A stretch of DNA of 64,000 nucleotides from Coccinella septempunctata (lineage: Eukaryota; Arthropoda; Insecta; Coleoptera; Coccinellidae), in NCBI RefSeq assembly GCF_907165205.1, contig NC_058190.1, forward strand, positions 11,292,001-11,356,000, given 5' to 3'. Shown piece after piece: positions 11,281 to 21,277 of this stretch. The translations under genes and the position numbers were made by a program. Position 1 is the stretch's first letter. The number at the start of each line of letters is the position of its first letter. Under the pieces are notes generated by a model, which was not told the DNA's origin, ran no database searches, and saw nothing but the letters and a program-made list of their open reading frames with translations.

Positions 11281-14120
11281 TTAAAGACCCTCAGAAGTAA
11301 TTTCCTCCACATCACATTCAAAATCTGCAAAAAATGAACTATAATATTTTTTACTTATATTTTTATAATAGCTTGAAGCAGAAACTAATCCATTCGCTAA
11401 AATAACTATTTTACTTGATGGTCTCCATTTGATAAACGGGGGATTTTTGATTGATTTGGAGATATATGGCAACGTTTTAAAAAAAACCGCTTCAATTTTG
11501 GAAAATATCTTTCCAACGCTCATTATCACTGAATATTCGATCTATTTGAATACCCTTGAAGGTCCAAATTACAAAATCACCAATCTTTATTTCTTATCTC
11601 GAGGAGGCACTGTATTTGATAATAATAACGGTGCGTTTTAGAAAGAGTAGCCGTTTTTATTTCAGATGGTATTTTATTAATTTTTGCTAGCGAGATTGCT
11701 TCATCCGGTAAAAAAAACTATACCAATACGGACATTTCGCTTCAATTAAACCATTGTCATTCACCAATCCATCCCGAGAAACCGAAAGAAATTGATACGA
11801 GGCAGGGATTAGGTACCAAACACGAAGAAATACACTTCGTATTATATTAGTTGCTGCTTCATAGGCTTGGACCGCACGTTTTTCTAGATCTATTCGGGGT
11901 CACGGGATGCCGTGACACGCATTTTTCTTTCTCTGAATCAAGCTAGTGATTATATTATTATCTATCTTTAAGTCCTGATATTCTTTCCAATCTCTTTCAA
12001 ATATTCGAGGGATTTTTTGTAATTTTTGTAATTGCATTGAAATATGTATTATATTGCTCTTCGATATTAATCGTAGAGGGAAGGCCTTCTCTCTGTGGCC
12101 TTACCCGCACAAAATTCACAAAAAAAATTCCGCTAAATGTTGCAATATCCATCTATCGGCTCTATGCCACTTGGCACATCAGACCCACACAGCTGCGAAC
12201 TCAAGCAATCCCTCGTTACAATAAATGTAGAGATCCAAACCTCTTGTGAAGCAAGACCATCATCTTTTTTCTCCTTATAAGTTTAGTGCACTTGGATTTA
12301 GTAATATTTTCGGAGCCTTCTTTATAAACAAAAATTACATATTTTCGTATTTTCCTGACGATACGACTACTTTTTTCACGTATTACTCTCTTTGCTAAGA
12401 TATTTTTCAAAATACCAAACCATCTCTGAACAGGAGCATTGCTCAATCTCTACTTATTCTTCAACAATATTCCACTCCAGAGGGGAGAAAAGGGAATATA
12501 ATGTTTAAAAAAATACTGAAAGAACTCAAAATTTTTATATTCGTTCTCGCCCGGATCGGAGTTTGGTGACAAAGGTTTCAGAATTTCTCTGAAATACTGA
12601 CATAATAATGTCGAATCAAAATTGCCACTTTCACTTCTATTCAATTTTAAATTTATTTCAATCTGAATATCATCTATTGAAGGATCTGAATAACTCGATA
12701 TTTCAAGTAACTTTCTGAAGGCTTTTGAGAACGTTGAATTTTTAGTATCCGAATTCGTTACAATATATAAATATTTGAACCAAGAACAAAAAATTTCCTT
12801 ATCATTAATATTATATGCCGTGGCTACAATTTCTTTTACAAGTCGACCTACGTTATGGTTTTTATAATCAATACTATGTAATCAATATCTCGAGCCATTA
12901 ATTTAAAAAGGTGCAGTTCTATTTTATTTAAATTGAATAATTCGTTGCTTGACAATACACGAAAAGTCACATCCAAACAATCTTTCAATTCTAGAGAATT
13001 AAATGCTATGGATGCAGCACTGAACAATGCAAAGCTGAAGTCTGTAATGATTTTCTGAAAATCCGTTAATTTCTTGTGAGAAGCACAAAAATCCCTGAAT
13101 TTTAGGAGTCACGCACCTATGCTAACCCCATCATGTTGAGAGGAAATAATTTCCACAGCTGGACATATTCTACCAGAATTACATCCGCATAAAAATAAAC
13201 TTTATTTTCCATATTATTGGGACGACGCACTATAGTTCCAGTTGAATCTAAGTATAAAACATCACCTTTCCATTAAATATCAATTACATCATTTACATGT
13301 CATTTTTTGCCAAGGCTCTGATCAAACTTTTCTATAGGCTGCGTCAAATTTTACAGTTTTTTCCGCAGAGTATCTATCTAAATTTATTATGTCAATCTGA
13401 CGTTGTTCTAAAGCCTTTACATTTAACATTCCTTTCTTCAACAATTTTCTTTCAATTCCTCTCATTTTGTCGCTTTATTATTCAAATGACTCGGCCATAT
13501 AATCTGTTGTGTTTAAAAGAGGAAGTATAAATTTTTTACAAGAAAGTTGGACACAAGAAGCATATATTCAGATTGGGGGTTATTTGGGATTGCAGTCAAA
13601 AAAACGAATGGATCACTCTTTATTCTTTATACTCGAGCTTTCGGAATGTATTCATTCCTTCCTCAGGAGCAGCTACAATTCAAAAAACAACACAGATTAA
13701 ATCGTACAATCAAAAAATAATTTCTCTTACAATGTGAGGTTTTCTCGTTTTTTTGACTGCAATCCCAAATAACCCCCAATCTGAGTATAAGCAGACAGTC
13801 GATACTTATTTACCTGAAGCATATATTTTGTAAATCATAATTAGATCTCTTCACATATCGATAAGTTTTATAATTTAAATAACAGGTATTTTTGACAATT
13901 GTTTCATTGATTGAATATACATACTTTTCCGAAATGAATTTTCCATCTTTACAGCTATTAAAAATAAACTTTTCCTAACGAGGCAATTTTGATATGGAGT
14001 ACATTTGTTCTCATCAGTTTTTAATTTTTTTGTTCCTTTTGGCAACATATCTTAAATTTTTTGATGGATTGATGAACATATAACAAATCGGGCGAGCACG
14101 TAAAAAAATCAGAACTTCTA
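11281..14120 (-). pseudogene. YqaJ/Ulp1-family transposon, degenerate copy B
   Basis: This is the best copy for reading the family. In minus-strand order it has an N-terminal region (14120-13300, broken at 13569-13815 by an insertion) and a transposase-like middle (13170-12450). Then comes the block SNAPVQRWFGILKN (about 12446-12400), whose relative at 26140-26100 reads SNGPVERWFGVLKN. A cysteine-bearing linker follows, then a YqaJ nuclease remnant (about 11850-11500) with DNGLIEAKCPYW and a YYQIQ motif. The tail (11529-11281) leads towards the Ulp1 domain at 11150-10730. Frame is lost repeatedly. The ERWFGxLK block resembles the region around the last acidic residue of DDE transposases, which is inference. 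Confidence 0.68.
13557..13827. mobile_element. Small insertion with 12-bp target duplication
   Basis: The 247-bp insert (13569-13815) is absent from the paralogous copy at 2180-2200. It is flanked by GAAGCATATATT on both sides (13557-13568 and 13816-13827). Its first 215 bp are bounded by perfect 39-bp inverted repeats (13569-13607 and 13745-13783) beginning CAGATTGGGGGTTATTTGGG. A 32-bp tail that is not part of the repeat follows. It has no coding capacity. Confidence 0.8.
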
Positions 14121-14379
14121 TCTCTGAAAAAGCGTCATAAATTCGCCCTATCTTACAAATTTAAATCAATTCTCACACAATTTGTTTTACAGAAGTTCAG
14201 GGAAACTAACTTGTCTAGCTATCTTGTCTCATATACAGTAAACAGATACAACCACCCACATGTTTTTCTTAATGATACTTCTAGGAAAAGCCCTTTCAGT
14301 GTTGACATCCCACTTTTCGAGAGCATAATCAGATGCTCAATACCATAGCCACGGATTTCAGACCTCATCGTCGTCTTTG

Positions 14380-14510
14380 GCTGTGTTCGGCTTTCTGACA
14401 GTCCGAGAATTGTTTTAGGACTGCGCAAAACTGTTGCGCCCTAGTATTAAATCCTCTGCGCAGTTCTAGAACCATTCTCGGACTGTCCAAAAGCCGAACC
14501 CGAAAACAGC
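14380..14510. mobile_element. Palindromic MITE-like element
   Basis: The arms at about 14380-14427 and 14455-14510 pair over GTTCGGCTTT, GGACAGTCCGAGAAT and AACTGCGCA with a few mismatches. The loop is short. It looks like a fold-back MITE about 130 bp long. I could not identify a target duplication. Confidence 0.65.
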
Positions 14511-14827
14511 TTTTGTCTGTTAGTATTGTTCCGAGATGACTTGAGTCTTGACCCTTATCTGTCGAAAAAATTATCATTTCTTTTCTCATATATCGGATGC
14601 TGAATATCCTTATGACGAATGACCACCCAAATTTACTGCCAAACTTAGCAATGAGAATTTTCAATGAGATTCAGGAAAATGATACTCTGCTAGTTCGCAG
14701 ACGTTTAGGAAAAATTTATTTCCATCATCAGGGCTAGAATAAACAAGTATATCTTCCCAAAATCATCACGTAAAAATCAAAACAAATTGCCAATATTTCG
14801 TGTAGAAAGAAATCATATATATAACGA

Positions 14828-15061
14828 TTACAATGAACAGAAAAAACAATATTTATCCACTGGTGAACTTTTGTTGATCAATATCCATTTCAAGTCGTTC
14901 CTGAATTCATTTATATTGAGGGAATCAGTTAGACGTTCATTTTTCACTAATTTATGGGAATAGTAAATTACAAAAAAACCGCAATTAAACGCATCCTGCT
15001 GAATTATGCGTGCGAGTATTTCTTCCTTCCACTTTAGGCTGTCCATCAGTGTCAATCCCAT
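14828..15061 (-). pseudogene. Ulp1-type protease fragment
   Basis: The 77-residue frame contains QQDAFNCGFFVIYYSHKLV, matching the Gln/Cys active-site region of the Ulp1 domain at 10730-11002. The downstream spacing is conserved as well (ERL, then N, then a LK motif). It belongs to a further copy of the YqaJ/Ulp1 family that lies 5' of copy B on the same strand. Only this C-terminal piece survives. Confidence 0.65.
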
Positions 15062-16856
15062 AATATCTGAGATTTTTCTTGAATGAAAATGTAAATTTTT
15101 TTATTTATGGCAGGGTGGATCAATGAAAAATTTATTGAAACGAACTGGTGATTGGAAGAATCGCTTTCACCTTCGAGAATTCAAAGATTTGCAGAAACTC
15201 ATTGAAAAATGTTTTGTTTTTGAAAATTATTGAAGAGTTTTCCTAGGTCAATATTTGATAACTCTTATCGTTGATCAGGTGTAAAAAATGATCGATAGCA
15301 AAGCTTCTCAAACATTGCTTTTCAGAGAATGTCTGAAAATCCTCAATTTATCTCCAACTCAAATGTGATTAATTAGACGTTGCACTATTACTGTACTCGA
15401 AATCGAAAGTCAGTCAGCGCGACCGTGGTGGGCGTGGGCGCGGGAGGCGGTGAAACTCGCCGGAAAAATCTCACAAAAAAGTGATTGATCTCCCCGTGAA
15501 ACTTTGTAATAATGTAAATTATTCATGATTATCAGTGAATATGGGCGTCAGTCACTTTCCCGATAGTAGAAACATCGTCAGTCAGTGGTCGGAAAAATCT
15601 GAAAATTGACAAGTAACCGATTTTCACTTGAAATTTTGAAAAATGATTATTTCAATCAAATTGAACGTAAAAATGGACGTCAGTCACGTTTATAGTGGTG
15701 GATTCTTGTAGTTGCCTACAATCAGGAAACATTTCAACAATTTCGAGTTTTCATTTCTTAGAAACGCGTCATAAGTCCTATATTCAAACTTCGGCCACGT
15801 GATTCATGTCGTCCGATTTTCAGTTAGTTTCGTATTCTTCCCTTCCCTTGTAAATTCATCCTTAATTGTCTTGTTTATATCCACCTGAACATCGGAAAAT
15901 ACAGGAAATGCTCTGATTTTCATGGGCATGAAACATGACACACTGATACCGTAGCCTTCCCCAGGCATCATATAGTTAAATATGAGTCCTCACCGAGTTA
16001 TATAGGTATCAAATTATTTAACCATTTACCCAGTCGCTTGAAATCGATGAGTGGAAATTCTTTCAAGAGACAAGTTCCTTTCAACTAACAGGTGTTACTA
16101 TAGTGTGGAGGAGTTCCAAGGACTCCATTTGTTGAATTTATTATTATTTTTTCTCTTGTATTTGTCATAATATATGACATGTCCTATTCATTTCATAAGT
16201 GTCCAAAAGAATCATTAAAGTTTATTTATTTATTTATATGATAAAACACCCTGTATAAGCAACAGGGGCGGATGGGCTACCTCGAACCGGCCCGGGAATT
16301 CTCTTTCAGACCGGCCCACTTCAGAAATGAAAACTAAGTAGGGGTGGGGGTTCAGTGGCGTAGCTAACAGGATGAGCATTGTTGAAGGTGTCATCAAGCA
16401 TAAAGGCTGATATTATGATTATGATATTACGTACACAAACGTACGCAGAGTGTAGATGGCAGTGGATATCCATGTATGTTCAATAAATATATTTCAGACA
16501 GTGATCAAATTCAATGGATGAGGATTGAGAAAAAATAGTGTGCTAAAAAAGAAAAAATATATATTCTGACATATAACACATGTAACATGTAATGAAAAAA
16601 AAAATAGAACAACATGGAAAATCTTATATCTTGAGTGGTATATGAAAAAAGGTATTCAGTTATGAGTTATGAACACTATAGAATTTTATCGTTGTTGTAT
16701 ATGAGCGGAGTTCATTCATTGATTGCTGCTTTTACTTCAACAAAAAAAAAATGAACAACAATGACATCTTTTGCATGCACAACCAGGATATTATTACTAA
16801 TATTATAACAAGAATACATATCACATCAAGTCTTCTTCGAGAAATCACGAGACCTA
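15062..16856. other. Intergenic, transposon-end scraps only
   Basis: I see no gene. Near 16264 (CAGGGGCGGATGGGC) and 16351 (CAGTGGCGTAGCTAAC) there are two sequences that look like single hAT-type ends without a visible partner. A short GC-rich patch lies near 15420-15470. The 16751-16978 plus frame is only the Helitron read through. Confidence 0.4.
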
Positions 16857-17085
16857 TCTATATTAATCAAAGAGGATCTATGGTTTACTTCAAAATGCTT
16901 TATTGTTCAAACGATCGCACCAAATTGGACAATTCTTTTTTTGTTGTGTCTATTGTTGTTAGGGCAAGGTTTATATAACAAAATATTCCCAAAAAGAATT
17001 GTACAGAACAGAAAAAAAGGCATTCCTTTTTCTTACGACCAATCGAGCAATCATAGAGTACTTATAGGTTTGCCGGGTCAGCTAG
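16857..17085 (+). mobile_element. Non-autonomous Helitron, 229 bp
   Basis: It begins TCTATATTAATC after an A and ends with GCCGGGTCAGCTAG before a T, matching the TC...CTAG termini and A/T insertion of animal Helitrons. The interior is about 90% identical to 52010-52281. It has no Rep/helicase, so it is moved by an autonomous relative elsewhere. Confidence 0.88.
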
Positions 17086-17198
17086 TATCACTATAAATAG
17101 GAAATAGTGTTTGTATTAGTTCAATAAGCATTCAACACACTAAAGACTTTCGCATCAAACTGCTAGTATCTGCAAGCTCATTTATATTGTGTTCATTA

Positions 17199-17360
17199 TC
17201 TATTCCACACAATATTTTTTTCAATATTCATAATCATTAAAGATTTCAAGTGCTCATCACTCATGATATTTCTGAGTCTGTTTTTTATATATTTCAAAAT
17301 TGAAAAACTTCGCTCACATGATACTTGTGTAACTGGCAAAGTTAAAATATACTTATAAAT
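17199..17360 (-). pseudogene. hAT C-terminal dimerisation fragment
   Basis: Read on the minus strand, this short stretch ends in tandem stops and carries TLPVTQVSCERSFSILKYIK followed by NRLRNIMSDEHL. These are the hallmark of the hAT dimerisation domain in DUF4371/ZMYM1-like transposases. The rest of the gene is absent. It sits between the Helitron and the P-like fragment. Confidence 0.8.
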
Positions 17361-17429
17361 AATATATAAAAAAGGTTAGGCATTTTGATACATATTATAT
17401 TTCAATATAATCAAATAACAACAGTATAC

Positions 17430-18330
17430 ACAGTTTTTTCAATAATTTCCTCTACTCTTACGGCATATACTCTTTGGGTTCTCATTGTCTTCATTCTCAA
17501 TTGGATGCTCGAATTCGACACATTTTCGAAGGGTCATTTTATAAACGTTCCAATTGCTAACAAAATTATATAATTCCTCCCTAATTTTAGAAGGAGTGGC
17601 ATCCGGATTAAACTTTATAATTTTGTTCGATATATAAATTGAACCCCTGTCAGGTATACCATTACTTTGCAAATCATTGAAAGATCTGCACATATCAAGA
17701 ATTTATACGGCAGAAAATATTTTAATGGATCATTACTATTCAACAGCTCTTTGGCCAAGCCAATAGTCCTCTTCATTGACGCAATAAAACCTAGACAAAT
17801 TGTCTTTCTACTATGATGAATTACATCTATGCCATCGATTTTCAAAGTTTTCAGATAGTGGATGCTCTCTTCGAAAACTTCCTCAAAATATCTAAGTGAA
17901 GTTGGTCTGATAGCAGTTTGATAACCTCACTCGATTGGATTCCTTGCATTTAGCATATCGAATATTCTATTAATAGTTCGGATGAATTGAACCGTAGCAG
18001 AACTATATTTAAATTGAGACACTTCACATTTGCTATCTAAAAATTCTATAGCATCTGCTACTCGACCGATTATAGTTTGTGTCGCTAGTTTTACATTCAT
18101 GATTTTATTTTTATAATTCGCATGCTGTGAAGAGAGGCAATTAGCTAGCTTCAGACCTTCACTGCTTTGTAACTTTTCTAATTCTTTTATATATTCCCAA
18201 GAAATATTACCTTTCGGAGAATGCAAATTCTTCTCCGCAAAAGTGTTCCGGGCAAACTTCTCCATATGACATAGATCTAAACTACAATACACATTTATAT
18301 TGGCATCAGAAGAATGCTTGAATGCTACAA
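17430..18330 (-). pseudogene. P-element-like (THAP9-type) transposase fragment
   Basis: The upstream piece (about 18320-17927) contains SLDLCHMEKFARN, corresponding to the D-x-CHM-x-K block around a catalytic Asp of P transposases. It also has KGNISWEYIKELEKLQ, the MNVKLATQTI block and FIRTINRIFDMLNARNPI, all in family order. The next piece (17845-17615) has the HHSRKTICLGF block of the GTP-binding/insertion domain and YFLPYKFL. The last piece (17693-17439) is the tail. Frames shift between them, and the THAP DNA-binding domain and the N-terminal half are missing. It is a relic of a P-superfamily transposon. Confidence 0.82.
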
Positions 18331-18421
18331 TCAGATACAATATAATGAACAGAATTGAGATTTGAAATTTGAAAATAAAAACTGTAATCTCACAATGATA
18401 ATATACGAAAAAAGAAAGCAT

Positions 18422-19009
18422 AATTTTGAAATCACCTTTATAAAATTGAATTTAGAAATGAATAAATTGATGTATTAATAAACCAAATACGATATTTTAT
18501 AGAATAAATTGTTGCATACAGATTGCAATTTTTTTTAATGATTTTCATTTTTCTTGCGAAATACCTGAAATGGACATTATAGTAGGAAGAAGATGGAAAT
18601 GATAGAAATAGTTCAGCTTTTTTAACATATCATTTCAGAAAACGTTTGACCGGATTACACGCACAATTTTTATTTTTTTATGGGTGTAGATCACACCAAT
18701 CACGGTTAGCAATTTCCATTTTCTATGAAGCTTTAGATTTGGTAATGATAATGGTTGGTGATCGATATCTGATTTTGTTCCTTATTCAAAAAATCGAATT
18801 TGAATTAGAATGGATCAGCATGTCTAACGGTAAAGGAACATTTTATTTTTCCTAAAACACCATCTTCTCCGACTAGACCATCAAGGATAGTACCAAGAAA
18901 TGAATATTTCGGGTGAATTAATACTCCTGATTTCCTCACTTCAGTGCCAGTTTCTTTCATATATAAATTTCTAGCCACATCCTAGAATTTACGACCATGG
19001 GCGAGGGCC
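18422..19009. other. No gene recognised
   Basis: This AT-rich spacer between the P-like relic and the mariner-type element has only a short plus frame (18646-18855) without recognisable similarity. Confidence 0.4.
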
Positions 19010-19274
19010 TATAGTCTATCCAAATCCGAGAGGCCAGCGTAAACAAACTGACGAACGCGTGATCTTATTTGAGGATATCCTCTTATTGGTCAAAGCTTTA
19101 GGAACGCCATGTGTGCAGGCGAAAGTAAGAACCACTCTCCGCAGAACCGCATTACGTTTGATTCATTTTGTATGCGAATTGTTGTGCAGAACTGCAGAGG
19201 TCATTCATTGTTTTGTCTTTCGTAAATTGGTTTACAGTTGTAGCAAGTTATTCAAGTTACAAGCATTTAAGATA

Positions 19275-21013
19275 ATGTCAAGTACTGATACTGCTGAGGA
19301 ATCGCGTGTTGACTTAAGTCCTCCAAAAAAGAGACGTCTGAAACGACACTTCAGTGCCGAGATAAAAGAAATTATTTTGAATACTTATAAAATTGAGATG
19401 ATTCAAAATGCAGGAATGTGTTTAAAGGACGTAGAACTCCGAGTTGCTGAGAGACTTGGCATTGGAGCTCGAAGTGTTAGGAGAATTATTTCCGAATACA
19501 TAAATTCCGGTGTTCTATCACAGCCGGCAACAAATCAAAATCGGACCACCAAATGGGAGTCCTTATCAGATTTCGATAAAAATGTAATACGGCGAAAAGT
19601 TCACGAGTTTTTCTTCAGAAATGAACACCCGACTATAGAGAAAGTATTAAAAATAGTTAATGAAGACTCGAATTTGCCAAATTTTAAGAAGAGTACCTTC
19701 TCTATTATATTGAAAAAACTTAATTTCAAATATGGACGTCGCCAACGCAACAGTTTTTTAATGGATCGTGACGACATTAAATGTTGGAGAAGAAAGTATC
19801 TCACGAAAATTAGGGCCTTCCGTGATGAAAACAGGAAGATTTACTACTTGGATGAAACTTGGGTAAATGCCGGTCATACTAAATCCAAAGTGTGGACCGA
19901 TGAAACGGTTACATCTTCTCGGCAAGCGTTACTTGCTGGACTATCTACTGGATTGAAAAATCCGTCTGGTAAGGTCTTGAATTTTGAGTTTAACCCTCGT
20001 TTGAACCTCGGTTTCATAAAGCTTGATCAGAGAATCAACGATGGATTGACGGATGAACGTCAATTAGTTTTCAGTCGATAAGTTGGTCATAAGCATTCGG
20101 AATATCATTCTTGCACCAAATAATTATCTATTCACGCCCATTTAATGCTTCTCAACTGCTACTCCTCCAATATATTCGGAAATATGAAAGTTTCAATGAT
20201 TTCCTTCGGGAAATCGAATGCCAAATTGTTGATCGAGCAATCAAAGTTTTGTGAAACTTGATGTAAGTACCTTTTTGGTGAAGAACAATTTCAACATTCT
20301 TTTTCAAATGTAGTGAATATATTTTTCCAGGCAAAGGGCAGAGAATTATAGTATGTCATATTGGCAGTGACACTGGTTTTTTAACTGGAGGACTCTGGAC
20401 TTTCCAATCCAAAAAAACTGGTGACTACCATGAAGAAATGGATGGTCAGTCCTTCGAAAAGTGGTTTGAGGGTATACTTCCTAAATTGGAGGAAAATTCT
20501 GTAGTAGTTTTAGATAATGCTCCTTACCATTCAAGGAAAATGGAAAAAATTCCTAACTCACTATTCAGAAAGAGTGATATCCAACAATGGTTGAGGGAAA
20601 AAAATATTGATTTCACCCCTGACCTCATAAAAGCGCAATTGTTGAAGATAGTCAGGCAGAACAAAGAAAAGTTTGAAAAATACATCGTGGATGAAACTGC
20701 AAAGGCCCAAAATATTACCGTTCTTAGATTACCGCCCTACCACTGCGAACTGAACCCTATTGAATTGATTTGGGCCGATGTCAAGAATTTTGTGGCAGAT
20801 AAAAACACCACATTTAAAATGACTGACGTCCAAAATCTTTTTCAAGAGGCTCTCTCACGGGTTACTTCCGAAAGATGGAGAAAGTGTGTGGAACATGTCA
20901 AACAAAAAGTTGAGGTGAACATGTGGAAATTGGATAATATTATGGATGATATAACACCAGTCATCGTCAACTTAGAAGAAAGTTCTGCATCTTCTGACGA
21001 CACTACGGACTAG
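19275..21013 (+). CDS. Transposase, DD82E group of IS630-Tc1-mariner
   Basis: There are two exons, 19275-19968 and 20331-21013. The 362-bp intron has GTAAGG and TTTTTCCAG borders and phase 1, and joining the exons gives an open 458-residue frame. The N-terminal half carries a helix-turn-helix region preceded by the basic patch PPKKRRLKRH, a likely nuclear signal. The catalytic residues are the Asp in YYLDETW, the Asp in VVLDNAPYHS and the Glu in ELNPIELIWADVK. Counting gives 82 residues between the second Asp and the Glu, against 34 in Tc1, owing to a helical insert. This matches the DD82E group called Sailor in the literature. I chose the ATG at 19275 because the frame upstream to 19059 has no family character. 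The protein ends in an acidic, Ser-rich tail. Confidence 0.9.
19969..20330 (+). other. Intron of the DD82E transposase
   Basis: The donor is GTAAGGTC and the acceptor TTTTTCCAG. Removing it restores the TSG-K-G-Q-R junction in frame. Reading through it gives a stop at 20081. Confidence 0.85.
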
Positions 21014-21277
21014 TCACTTTTACAAAAAATATTGTAACACATTTATATACATAGTATGTATTAAAGTGGGAACTTTAGATTAATTGTTCATTACTGAGAC
21101 TCGTAGATAAGCATAGGTACATATTTTTCACCGGAACTGGAACACATAAAAAGTTTTAAAATATAACGCTCTCGGAATAAAATTTATTAGTACACCTCTG
21201 CGTTATCACATTCTTGACGCGTGATCATTGCATGGTGCAATGTTTACCGCTGGCCTCTTGGATTTGGATATACTATA

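Larger units (their letters stand above)
19012..21275 (+). mobile_element. Complete IS630-Tc1-mariner element, DD82E (Sailor-like)
   Basis: The terminal inverted repeats begin TAGT(C/A)TATCCAAATCC and continue through AGAGGCCAGCG on both ends. They are flanked by the TA target duplication typical of this superfamily (19010-19011 and 21276-21277). The element is 2264 bp and encloses one intact transposase gene with an intron. The left end overlaps nothing else. The intact frame and clear repeats suggest a young insertion. Confidence 0.9.
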
